Source: Zopfochytrium polystomum
Taxonomy: Eukaryota; Chytridiomycota; Chytridiomycetes; Chytridiales; Chytridiaceae
Direction: 5' to 3'
DNA: 64,000 nt
Assembly: GCA_025765615.1 (NCBI GenBank)
Contig: JAIVFJ010000293.1
Location: forward strand, 5,001 to 69,000
Part shown: one piece after another, positions 1 through 9,417 of the stretch
How positions within the stretch are numbered: the first letter of the stretch is position 1
Layout: every line of letters starts with the position of its first letter
Made by a program: the position numbers and the translations under genes
Notes under the pieces: generated by a model
What the model was told of the DNA's origin: nothing
Seen by the model: only the letters and a program-made list of their open reading frames with translations
Databases searched by the model: none

Positions 1-150
1 AAAGGGAGCGTGGGCGCATCGGTTTGCCGGTGGTGGGATGAATGCGATCTGCAGCAACAAAGAGAAAAGTCAAAAGTGTTTTTTGTGACGGCGGTTTGCC
101 TCTCTTCCTCGAAATGGTCGGAGTCTAAAAATTGTCTTACAGTTGGGGCA

Positions 151-1739
151 ATGAGTGCGGACGCCGCCGCAGTAGTCCCGCGCATAACCGTGTCCGACTC
201 GAACGACGACAGCTCTTTCGAGACCCGCGAGCTCGAGCGCCAAATCTTTGCATTCATTGACGACGGCGATCGCGACGCGCTGTCCTCACTGTTCTCTGGG
301 CGATCTGACCTCGAGATTCCCATCCTCCAACTGTTACTCGACGCCAGCCGCCCAAACGCAGATCGATCGTACCACCACGACTCGGAGGTGGCGGCCGATG
401 CCGAGGAGTTGCTGGGTATAAGGTTTGCTGCCAGGGATCGAATCGATGCAATGGCTTGCATACTGACACAATCCATGTAACCCACATTCAAATCCAGCAC
501 AGATCATCTAAATGCCATTCATGTGGCATGCTTCCTGGGCGACGAAGAAATCGCCCTCGATATCCTCGACTTTGTGGCGCGAGTAACGGAGGACATTCAG
601 GCACGTAAAATCCTCTACGAGTTCATGAGCCGCGTCTGGGGCGACGGGAACACCGTGCTGCATCTCGCTTCGTTTCTGGGCATGTCACAACTCGTAAAAA
701 GACTACTCGAGCTCGGCGCAAATCGGCATCGGAAGAATGGGCGAAAGTACAAGCCCGTGGATTGCGCTGACGACGACGAAACCAGAGTCATGTTCGGGAC
801 AGTCGGCGAAGGTGGGGAATATAAGCTTGATCGATCGGAACCCTTGACGTTTTCGTGGCAGTTACCGTGTCGCCGACGGCAAGAGAAACGTTCTGTTCGA
901 CGTCGATGGTCCCCTCAGGCTTCCGACGAGTTACTTCGGTACAGGACATTTCCGGTGGACTCCTTACAGCCCCAAAGCCCATCCAATGCCCCTCACCACC
1001 CCTGTCATCACCTTCGCTTAGCACATTGGCTCGCCACGGAAAGAGTCGGTCGCTTGACGACCCTCTTTGCGCGTCCAAAGCAAGTCAGGAGCTTTCCACT
1101 GCTGTGGCCGTGTCTTCGCGATACTCCGTTCCTCTAAAAACTGCTCCGATTGCACCCTCATTCGCACTGGCGGATTGTCCGCCGTCTTCGACTGGACATT
1201 CAACGCCATCACGCCAACAAGAACAAAATACTCGACCACGCGATCGGCAGCGCCGAATACGTTTCGACCGAGCGACGCTCATTCTGGAGTTGTGCCAGCA
1301 GGGCAGCCTGGACGCGTCAACCAGAGCAACGGACTCGCTGGAGGCACTGCTCAACTCCGCAGACGCTGGTGAACCTGCCACACCGTCCACAAAAGTGGAC
1401 ATTCTGGCGATTCGGACCCCGCAACAAAGCCTCAGCCCACTGCATCTGGCAAGTACGCACGGCCACTTTGAGCTCGTAAAGAGCCTCATCGGTCGTATTG
1501 GAAACGCTGACGCAGTCCTTGCACGCGACGCGGAGGGCTGGACCCCTCTACATTGCGCAGCGGCGGAGGGCAAAGTGGACATTGTTAGAGAGCTTTTACG
1601 ATCAGCAGTGGAGGGCGGATGCGGGCGGGAATTGGCAGAGGCGAGGAACGGTGACGGCGAGACGGCCTCAGAGGTTGCAGATGCGCGGTGTCGCGGGGAG
1701 GTGGAAGCGCTATTAGCTGGTGAGGGGCTTGGTTTGTAA
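151..1739 (+). CDS. Ankyrin-repeat protein, three exons
   Basis: Exons 151-415, 503-811 and 862-1739 give 1,452 nt (483 aa) in one continuous frame. Intron 1 (416-502) removes an in-frame TAA and has a CTGAC branch motif. Intron 2 (812-861, 50 nt) restores frame. ATG 151 is the first Met of the frame. Ankyrin-type segments are visible in exon 2 (NAIHVACFLGDEEIA and NTVLHLASFLGMSQLVKRLL) and near the C-terminus (SPLHLASTHGHFELVKSLI and TPLHCAAAEGKVDIVRELL). They are separated by about 190 residues of Ser/Thr/Pro-rich, probably disordered sequence. No catalytic domain is seen. Ankyrin repeats normally bind other proteins, so an adaptor role is inference; the partner is unknown. A longer annotation upstream of base 1 cannot be excluded. 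Confidence 0.75.
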
Positions 1740-2540
1740 TGTCCAGTTCGGTCCGTTGAGCTGTTGCCTAAAACCTTCCGACTCTCGATCCTTCGCAGAA
1801 GCGGCTTCGCAGGCACACCCCCGTCCGACCGAAATTACGAGAGAGGGAGGCCGCAATGAAGATTCTGCGGGTTGTACGGCAACTGCAGACGCACAGACGG
1901 CCACAGTGCGAATCCCAAGCGTTCACCAACCTCCAACCACGTCTGCTTCGACTCCTCTTGATCTCTCTTGTGCTTCCGACCCCGACTTCAGTTCAGTCGG
2001 AAAAAGCAATATGTACCTCAAAACGATCGCATCGCCCGCTGCAGAAGAACTGACAGACTTACAGCATACTACCATGATAATCCCAGGCCCGATTTCGAAT
2101 CCAACCGACCGACGCACCCATTCGCCTGAACGGCTTGCCTCTGACCGTCGCCCGAACGCGGTCATTGCAAACTCGGAGACCACCGCAGCAACGTTGACCT
2201 CCCTGCTACGGTGCGCCGGCCTTCGCCCACTGACTGTCGTCAATGACGGGACTGGTCTTAGCAAACGAGTTTGGTCTGGCGGCGGCGCGGAGGAGAAGCA
2301 AGAAATGAGCCTAGTAACTGGAAGTACGTGAAAGATAAGAGCCGTTTACGCGCATTGCATCGGCTAGACGCGGGGAATCTGTATAGTTGTGATGCCGTTG
2401 AGGGTGCAGATCGAGTTTGGGAAAGAATTTTTAACAGAACTTTGAATTGAATGTAATACATAATTGAGCATGCAGCTCCTTTGGACGATCATCAACCGGA
2501 AAAAGCCCTTTCCCAAACAACACGACTTCGGCCAGTAGCG
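1740..2540. other. Intergenic region, no gene supported
   Basis: Between two genes that converge here (plus-strand ankyrin gene, minus-strand BCP1 gene). Open frames exist on both strands but show no recognisable motif or splice structure. The region presumably holds the two 3' UTRs. Confidence 0.4.
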
Positions 2541-3636
2541 TCACACCAATATCGCTCGCATTTGATTCATTATAGTGTCCGCCTTGCTCATCTCCACCAG
2601 AAGAACACGCCGGCCGGGAATGATACCAGCCTCGGTTAAACTCCCTCCACTGCTTGGGCCGTCCTTCTTCTCTCGACTGATGGGAAGCTCAAATGACATG
2701 ACCGAGTGCTCTTGAAAGATTTCGTCCTCCACCTGTATGCAGAACACTGGGCTCTTCTCGGCCTTGGTCTTTTTCTTCTTTTTCTTCGGAGCTGAATCGT
2801 TCGCATCGTCATCGTCAGAGACTGAAGGTGCAACCTCCATATATGTTTTTGAAATGATAAGGAGGTATGCAATCGTGGATTTCCGTTTCTACAAAGCAAA
2901 GAGTTAGAGCAGGATACAACCTGAGAGAAACGCGCAATATACCTTCAGTTCGTCAAGAAGGAGCCGAAAAAGATCTGGGACAACTTGAGGAGGCATGTTT
3001 ACCAGACGTTCATTGACGAGGTACGCGACGTGTTTGCCCGCAAGAAGCGACTCCAGGGTTGTATTTGACGACGATTGCCTCGATCTAGCAATGAGCATGT
3101 TGGAGAGCGGATCTAGGAGTGCCTTCGGAAGGTATATGTAAGTCCATAATCAAACAGCGGTAATGAATCACCTTGTGGTTTTTGAAGCTTAAAACAGTCA
3201 TGACGGCGTACGGATCGGTCGCGTCGTCGACCTTGACGACAGTTCCAACGCCTCCGTTTGCGCCGTTTTCAATGATTGCATCGGCGATGCCTGATAGATC
3301 GACTGTTTCTGCCACTTCGGTGCCAACAAATGCCTGGCGAATCAGCGACTTTAGCCCGTGGAAGTCAATCTGAGAGATGTCTTGAAAGTCAAAGTCGACG
3401 TCTATGAGCTGCGAGAGCGGGTCGTTAGGATTGGATTTTGGATGCTTGTGCCCGGTCGGTGCTTACTTCAGGATCGTCGGCGTCCTCCTCCTCCTCCTCC
3501 TCGTCCGATCCATTCTCTTCAACATTTTCGCTGCGCCACTTTCACTCGCCCCACTGACGTCGTCTGCCCTCTCGTTCTCGGCGTCGTCGTCGTCGTCGTC
3601 GTGGGCGGCTGGGTTCTTCCTCTTTCGCGCAACCAT
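2541..3636 (-). CDS. BCP1: BCP1/BCCIP family protein
   Basis: Minus-strand exons 3636-3467, 3408-3172, 3122-2943 and 2888-2541; introns of 58, 49 and 54 nt, the first with a CTAAC branch motif. Family hallmarks in order: acidic N-terminus (EENGSDEEEEEED), IDVDFDFQDISQIDFHGLK, VGTVVKVDDATDPYAVMTVL, RLVNMPPQVVPDLFRLLLDE and STIAYLLIISKTYME. The product is about 310 aa, close to the family's usual size. Yeast Bcp1 is a nuclear protein linked to export and to ribosomal protein Rpl23 chaperoning; human BCCIP binds BRCA2 and p21. Exon 1 is 170 nt and does not keep one frame: the frame of ATG 3636 and the frame of the acidic stretch differ, so there is a small unrecognised intron or an indel near 3520-3560. 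The start is therefore provisional. It lies head-to-head with the next gene. Confidence 0.85.
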
Positions 3637-3654
3637 GTCAGCAAAAAACGTGAA
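3637..3654. promoter_or_regulatory. 18-bp gap between divergent start codons
   Basis: The ATG of the minus-strand BCP1 gene (3636-3634) and the ATG of the plus-strand ROGDI/RAV2 gene (3655) are 18 bp apart. The two transcripts must either overlap at their 5' ends or start inside each other's coding region. No TATA box fits in the gap. This depends on both start choices, and the BCP1 start is uncertain. Confidence 0.4.
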
Positions 3655-4980
3655 ATGGCGACCGTTTCACCCCATTTGGAGAACACGGTCGAAAGCGGCC
3701 GCGCCAACTCCAACGCCAACGCCAACGCCAATGCGACGGACCACGCGCCGCCCGCCGAGCTTGCCTGGCTGCTTCGCGACTATCTTCCTCCGTCCGTGGC
3801 AGACATCGGCGACTCCATCCACGCAAGTCCTTTCCTTCTCTTTTTGAGACCACCGCGCGGATCGCAGCGGCCTTTGATCGCGATTGTGGGAGGCACAGGC
3901 ATCAGACTGATCGTTTCTTCGCGCCGCAATGCATGAATCTTTTAGGACGCTCTTTTAGTCTCGACTTCGCGCGTCACTGGGCCAAAAATGACATCGACGC
4001 TGGCAGTGTCCTCTTTAAGGCAGAAGCTCTGTTTCCCGCCGAAGCTGTTGAATACCATTCGCTGAGAAACCCCCTCCGCAAACAGCAGCGACACTGTGAA
4101 GGGCTTCGTCACGATCGACGGTTTCAACATCGTCAAAGGGGTAATCCCTGCGTTTTACGTGAACATCTCGAAGCAGACGTAAACCCACACTCAGCCACCC
4201 AACAGGACATTGCGCTCAAGCTACCCCATTACAACAGGAGCTCCGCGGTCAAAGTCACCATCTCGCCGAACAAGCCGTACAAGCTCCACCAGCTGCAAAA
4301 CGTGCGAAACCACCTGCTTGCTGCCCACGATGCTTTCAGCACCCTCGATTCTTCAGCATATGATGCCGAGTCCTTGACAATGGTTGGCGCCGTTACGGAT
4401 GCTCGCAACATTGAATTAAAACCTTCAACGCGCAGGCCTTGAAAAAAATTCTGAAAGAGTCGACCGCAGCCATGCGATGCTTAAAAGCAGCCGCTGACTC
4501 CACCGTATTTCCACTTAAAGAGTGCGACGTAAAGGTGAAAATGCCAAGAAATTCCTCCTGCGTTCTTTCTCTATTACGAACCTTTCTGAGATTCGCACAA
4601 ATAGGCCTTTGCTCCCGAACTCCCAGAGGACCTCATCGTTGAGTTCTATATCGAGGATTCGCGACTGATCACCTCTGTTTATTCGCTGGTTCTCGAGCCA
4701 TCGTCCGTTGTTGCAATTCCACTGCAACAGCTGCAAACGAGGATACTGTCCAAATTTCGAACGACAAAAGCAGAGTACGGAAAATTTCTTTCCTCCCAAG
4801 AACCCCAACATCTCACAATTTCTGGCTCTTTGCAGCACGTACAAAGGCAGACCAGTTCAAGTTCTGGATGAGTTGACGGTGGAGTCTCCCTTTCCTGTCT
4901 TGGAGAAAATAGCCGAATCTGTTACCCATGCTTCGCAGCAATGTTCTTCTATTCTTAACCTATTAAGAGAATCAAAATAG
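3655..4980 (+). CDS. RAV2: ROGDI/RAV2-like RAVE-complex subunit
   Basis: Multi-exon gene. Well-supported 3' exons: one ending at 4140; 4206-4391; 4436-4528; 4605-4774; 4836-4980 (stop TAG). Introns 4141-4205, 4392-4435, 4529-4604 and 4775-4835 keep frame. Matches to the Rogdi/Rav2 family: an N-terminal AELAWLLRDYLPPSVADIG, DTVKGFVTIDGFNIVKG, DIALKLPHYNR, KPYKLHQLQNVRNHLLAAHD, AFAPELPEDLIVEFYIEDS and a C-terminal DELTVESPFPVLEKIAES. Rav2 belongs to the RAVE complex that reassembles the vacuolar V-ATPase; this role is inferred from the family. The 5' part (about 3830-4066) could not be resolved: exon 1 and the DTVKG exon share a frame but an in-frame TGA at 4063 implies at least one unresolved intron. 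Confidence 0.8.
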
Positions 4981-6125
4981 TCAGCATAAGTCCTTTCTCC
5001 ATTTGAAGCGTGATGGTGGGCTCCATCTAGTAGGTGCGCTTTGCCTGTTCGACATGGTGATGCGACGCGCACACGACGATTGCCAGCGAGCCAGACCGTT
5101 GGCTAGTCATCTCGATCTGAATGCTGCAAGGAGGTGAAGCGAACGATATCGCACAGAAAAAATGATTGAGAGAGGAGAAAAAAAAAAGAAAAAAGAAAAA
5201 AAAACTGGAAAGGCTGTGATTGGAGAAGATGGGGGAAGCGGCCTCTCCACGCGGCCCGCCTGTTCCAAAAGTTGACGTTTTGGAAAGATCAGTGGCGCAA
5301 CGACATGATCGCGCCGCTGCCGTGCGAGTGCTGATTGGTGAAAAGTCGAGGAGGCCGCGAAGACACTGCATGTACGTCACATAAAAAAAGGATACTGTCA
5401 AATTCGTGCCGGCAGCCAAATTTAAACCTACAACGCCTCCCGATGACAGCCCCTTTGCGATCGAGTGACCAACATCACCGCTGGACTATACTAGCGTTGC
5501 TGTAAAATAAATATTTAATGATTGTAGTATCCGCAAAAAGTTCAGCCCACCTTCCAGCAAGATGCACAGAAAAGGCAACACACTTGCGACCCCGAAATGG
5601 ACTTGACCGTAAAGACCACGGCACAGCGCGATCGGCCGTCGCGATCGTCGGGGGATTCCCGCCGTCCTCACTGCCGGTCCATCGATCGGCACTGACACTT
5701 CAACCGAATCCTTGTCCAACCCCATACTTGAACGGCACGAAACAGCCTTCACAATAATCGCAAGCAAGTCCACCGGGAACCTCATTATCTTCGCCAACAG
5801 GCTCGAATTCTGGCCACGGAAAAATCTGCGGTCCATCCGAATTCGGCCGTTTCCGTCGTACGTGCCTTCGAATTTGGGAGGGGAAGGGGAGATGGTACAT
5901 TCGCCCGTCGGCTTTTGTGTCGAACGATATGCTCGAATGCTGTCTTGACACTCGACGTGATAAGTTGTGGGGAAAGGGATTGGACTAGCCAGAGCCACTG
6001 AAGAGACTGCGATGATTGAGTCAGGTTGTAAGTTTTGCTGAAGCAACTGAACTCCCCACCACTTTCTTGCGTGGACTCCGTCACGACGAGAGGGCTGCCA
6101 TCACCGACCGACCGACCAGTCAGCA
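4981..6125. other. Unassigned region with open frames on the minus strand
   Basis: Minus-strand frames 5486-6046 and 5027-5419 are open but low in recognisable motifs, and competing frames are open over the same bases (for example a Cys-containing stretch ACDYCEGC near 5750). They could be further exons of the small gene just upstream (6126-6521) or non-coding. A homopurine run of about 45 nt lies near 5175-5205. Confidence 0.3.
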
Positions 6126-6521
6126 TTACGATTCCTTGCTCGGCATTTTGACATGACGCGTAACCGACGGTTGGCTGGTCATGTCGATCTTGATTCCCTC
6201 TTTCCAATACTTGAGCGTGTTTCGAGTGGCTGTGGAGCTGGCTGTGGGGTTTGGTTTGAAATCCTCAGCGCGCGATGACTTCCGACAATTACTTTTCCTG
6301 TCTCCGCCCGATGTTGTCGCAGCAGCACTGACACGCGTCGTATTCAGTAGCCAATAACCGGTAACGATGATGGCCGCGATGCCGCGATCATGCTTGTGGA
6401 ACCTCTTGGGCGCCTCCTCCTGTATTGGGAAAGCGTAAGTCGGATGAAGCCGGAGGACAAGGACGGATTGTTAGCGATTGCACTCTTTGGTACCGTGGGT
6501 GGCACTTACCAGCTGCGCCAT
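6126..6521 (-). CDS. Putative small single-pass membrane protein
   Basis: Minus strand: ATG at 6521, tiny exon 6521-6510 (MAQL), intron 6509-6420 (90 nt, GTAAGT donor, CTAAC branch motif, CAG acceptor), then exon 6419-6126 ending in TAA; 101 aa in frame. Residues about 5-17 are basic or polar (EEAPKRFHKHDR), followed by a hydrophobic stretch GIAAIIVTGYWLL, which looks like a signal anchor with the N-terminus in the cytosol. The rest is polar and Ser/Thr/Lys-rich. I do not recognise the family. The consensus splice signals are the main support. Exon 2 may splice onward to exons between 5486 and 6046 rather than end at 6126. Confidence 0.45.
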
Positions 6522-6880
6522 CCTCTCGACGCCATACTAACGGTGTCTCTCTGGAATTGAATAAACGGTTAGTTCAGTACTAATTCTTGACAATGGGTTT
6601 ACTTGATTGAGAGTTTTTTTTGTGGAAATAAATCGTTCATTTTATTGACGATCAAAGCTTCAGTCTTTATTCGTCAATCCCCAATGACGACTCCGCCATC
6701 ATGCGTGAGCAATCACGATCACCAACCTGTTGCGAAGCAATCAAAGATTCAGGCAGCAGGCCGTAAAAATGAAATGAAAACAGTTCGCTCCCAGGCTGGT
6801 TCAGCCAACTCAACACATTTAGACCCGAAAGCTTTGTCGCAGTGCTTCCGGATTGCATCCATTCTGTCCACCAAACGTAC

Positions 6881-6960
6881 TCGCAGCAGGACGAGCTTGG
6901 TCTTTGGCTCCTCTTTCTTTTTGAAGCGGAATAAGGTCGCAACGTAGGCTTTAATGATGA
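6881..6960 (-). pseudogene. Degenerate fragment of an MscL gene C-terminal exon
   Basis: The minus strand encodes IIKAYVATLFRFKKKEEPKT, nearly the same as IVKAYAATFLRFKKKEEPKT at the start of exon 3 of the MscL gene 0.85 kb downstream. Nucleotide similarity extends into the part that encodes the zinc-ribbon cysteines, with a small deletion. The AG acceptor that precedes this exon in the intact gene is missing, and no upstream pore helix is found. This is a relic of a duplicated mscL copy. Confidence 0.75.
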
Positions 6961-7569
6961 GTGTGAGAGAGTGGTTGGGGGGAAGGGGTGCGGTGAAGAA
7001 GTGACGGCCGCGGCGGAGACGGCGTTCAGACGGTTGGTTGTATTCTCTCCAGCTTTGTCCGCCTGCCAACTGATAGCTTTTTCACAACTGACTCGCTCGA
7101 GCTACTTCCAAGCAAAAAAGGATTGGCAGGCATATCCAATTTCGAAGCAATTGGCTCCAGATAGTGTGAGTTTTTGGGAAACAGGTTGCACCACCAAGAT
7201 ACTTATGGTTCTTCTGTGGGAAGGTCATATCCAAACTCCACACCATTTGCTAGACTCAATGCAGCCTGCCCTGACTCATGTCCTCTGCCACACTAGCGAA
7301 ACGGAAAAATTAACCATCGGGTCCGCTAGATACCCCCTCTTGGCAGAGTACAACGACCTCTCCCTGTAAGTACTTCTCCAACTTATTTACTCCTTGTTAC
7401 GACGTTGCTGTGCGCATACATCATAGATCGCGAAAAAGGCGGTTGCAACTTCCCACAGCGACACAGAAAAAGCAACACGAAACCGATGAAAATGAACAAC
7501 AAATCCCCGAAGAACAAAAAAAAAAAAACCAAAACCGAGAAACGAATAGGAACCTTCGCCACCCCCCCT
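6961..7569. other. Intergenic, no gene supported
   Basis: Lies between the MscL fragment and the 3' end of the intact MscL gene. A plus-strand frame (6971-7369) is open but has no recognisable motif. Poly-A tract around 7518-7530. Confidence 0.35.
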
Positions 7570-8514
7570 TCACCGCTTCCTCTCCATCTGGAACGGATTC
7601 TGCAGCGCAAATCCGTGCTGCATCCCGGGTCTCGCGACGGCCGGGGCCGGCTTGGCGAGCGGCTCGGGCACCTCAAAGACGGTCTGGCAGCACTTGCACT
7701 TGCGCGCCTTGACGTTGACGGGCTCGCAGCAGGCAGGGCACGGCTTGGTCTTTGGTTCTTCTTTCTTTTTGAAGCGGAGGAATGTCGCGGCGTAGGCTTT
7801 TACGATGACTGGAGGGGCGGATGAAGGTGAGGACAAAAACGATCGGCGGCGTTCGCCCGCAACCAGAGCGAAAAACGCACAAAGGGCAAAACGGAAAAAA
7901 AAAAAAAAAAACTCACAAAACACAATGACGGCGATCACCAAAAAGTTGACCACCGCCTCCACAAAACTGCCCCAATTCCACGTGGCGGCGCCATCGGCCT
8001 TTGCCTGCGCCGTGGTATTGTACCCGTGCGCGGAACCTTTCTTGCACGCGCTGGCCGCGGTCGTGTTTGCGCATCGCAGCACCAGGAAGCAGTTTGCGAG
8101 GTTCTTTTCGGTGGCGAGGCCGACGAGCGGGGTGACGAGGTCGGTGACGAGGGAGGTGACGATGGCGGTGAAGGCGGCGCCCATGACGACGCCGACGGCG
8201 AGGTCGACGACGGAGCCGCGGTTGAGAAAGTTTTTGAAGTCTTGGAGGAGCGAGTAGGCGGCGGCGCCCGTCTTTTTCAGGTTGGGCTCGAGGGCGGCGG
8301 GGTGGTGGTTCGCTCGTGTGTGCTGCAAGTTGGTGTCGGGTTGCGGGAGGTAGGTGTAGGGTTACAAGGGATCGGTGGGAGAAGGATGGACGGACGGTTA
8401 GAGGCAGTCGTGTGGTGGGTCAGCATGGATACCACGACGATCGATCGTCGGCGTGTGGCCGTGTGGGCGTGTGGCGTGTACCTGCTCGGCGGCGGGGTCG
8501 CGGGATGCCGACAT
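7570..8514 (-). CDS. mscL: MscL-type large-conductance mechanosensitive channel with zinc ribbon
   Basis: Minus-strand exons 8514-8482, 8322-7917 and 7808-7570; introns of 159 and 108 nt; 678 nt in frame, 225 aa. Residues about 40-75 hold the signature of MscL helix 1, FKNFLNRGSVVDLAVGVVMG then AAFTAIVTSLVTDLVTPLVG, with the Gly-rich pore-lining face. A periplasm-type loop with three Cys and a second helix (FVEAVVNFLVIAVIVFFIVK) follow, then the KKKEE charged cluster. The C-terminal tail has CPAC-x10-CKCC, a zinc-ribbon pattern also seen in some bacterial MscL tails. MscL pentamers open under membrane tension to release osmolytes. Presence in a eukaryotic gene with two spliceosomal introns means it is not bacterial contamination. 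Subcellular location is unknown; no clear targeting peptide is seen. Confidence 0.92.
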
Positions 8515-8875
8515 GCTGGGCCAAAAGAGTCTTGCTCTTGTCTGCGGCTAAACTTTTCTTTTTCTTCTTTTTTTTTTTTTTGTTATTGTTGTTGTTGTTT
8601 TTCAGTGAGACCGCATTTTGGTTCCGCTTTGTAACGGCAGGTTGTGGCGCGAGCAGAGAGACAAACGATGACGCGCTCTCACAAGCACAACGAGGGAAGT
8701 ACCAAAGAATTACTCGACCAGCTTTGCCTCAGCGTCCCATCGCTATTGGCGCAGATGGACTCGCATTAGGCATGGCGATGTGATTCTTCCACGGAAAAGA
8801 AAATAAAACAAAAGCGGCTAAATGAACAGCACAAGAACCGATGTAGGTAATACGATAAATGACATGCACATTCCA
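8515..8875. other. Intergenic between MscL and tRNA-Leu
   Basis: Presumed promoter region of the MscL gene. On the plus strand it contains a T-rich run (about 8560-8610). No gene or RNA is seen. Confidence 0.4.
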
Positions 8876-8958
8876 TGGTCAGAGTGGGATTCGAACCCAC
8901 GCCTCTTTCGAGACCGCAACTTGAGTGCGGCGCCTTAGACCAGCTCGGCCATCTGACC
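8876..8958 (-). tRNA. tRNA-Leu (CAA anticodon)
   Basis: On the minus strand an 83-nt cloverleaf: acceptor GGTCAGA pairs with TCTGACC; D arm; anticodon stem CCGCA/TGCGG around loop CTCAAGT (anticodon CAA); long class II variable arm (TCTCGAAAGAGGC); T arm GTGGG-TTCGAAT-CCCAC; discriminator A. Box A and box B positions look intact and there is no intron. Decodes UUG leucine. Confidence 0.95.
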
Positions 8959-9084
8959 TTCCTTCCCTTTTCAAACGTCTTTTACAGACGGCGGCGCTGC
9001 TTGGTCGGGTGCTCGCCGGTCGCTGCTTCCCCGTGACATTCCTTTTTTTTTCCACGACCAAACGCCGACATACTCTTGATCAGC

Positions 9085-9332
9085 ATGAAGGCGCTTGAGC
9101 CCTCCATAATAGAGGTCACCGAAAACGGTCATAATCGTACGCCTTGTCCAAGACTGAGAATACCGACAACAGGGAAAGACTCGCCCGCTTGGGGAGAAGA
9201 TTTTCCATTTGATCTTACTGGTGAAAAAAGGTAAGTGTGTGGAAAGCTGAAAAGCATGAAACGTGCAGGAATGAGGCTTTGTTCGGTCACGGCCAATGGG
9301 TGCAAGACGGCTTGTATGATGCTGATAGGTGA
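9085..9332 (+). CDS. Putative small two-exon protein, 69 residues
   Basis: ATG 9085; exon 1 9085-9230 ends in AAAAAG|GTAAGT; intron 9231-9268 (38 nt, GTGCAG acceptor); exon 2 9269-9332 keeps frame to TGA. Without splicing the frame stops four bases after the donor. The protein has LRIPTTGKDSPAWGEDFPFD, which resembles the strand pattern of a C2 domain (x-P-x-W-x-E-x-F-x-F), followed by ALFGHGQWVQDGLYDADR. A complete C2 domain is about 100 aa, so this would be a partial one or a chance match. The intron is at the short end of what is seen here. Confidence 0.4.
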
Positions 9333-9417
9333 CGCTCGGGGTATTTAGAGGAAACTGGACGAAGGAATAAAGAGAAAAAAAAAAGAAAAAGATGATGAAG
9401 AGGAAGATGAAGCTCGT

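Noticed and set aside
7570..8514. Bacterial contamination explaining the MscL gene
   Set aside because: The reading frame is continuous only after removal of two GT-AG introns, and the gene is flanked by eukaryotic genes and a eukaryote-type tRNA.
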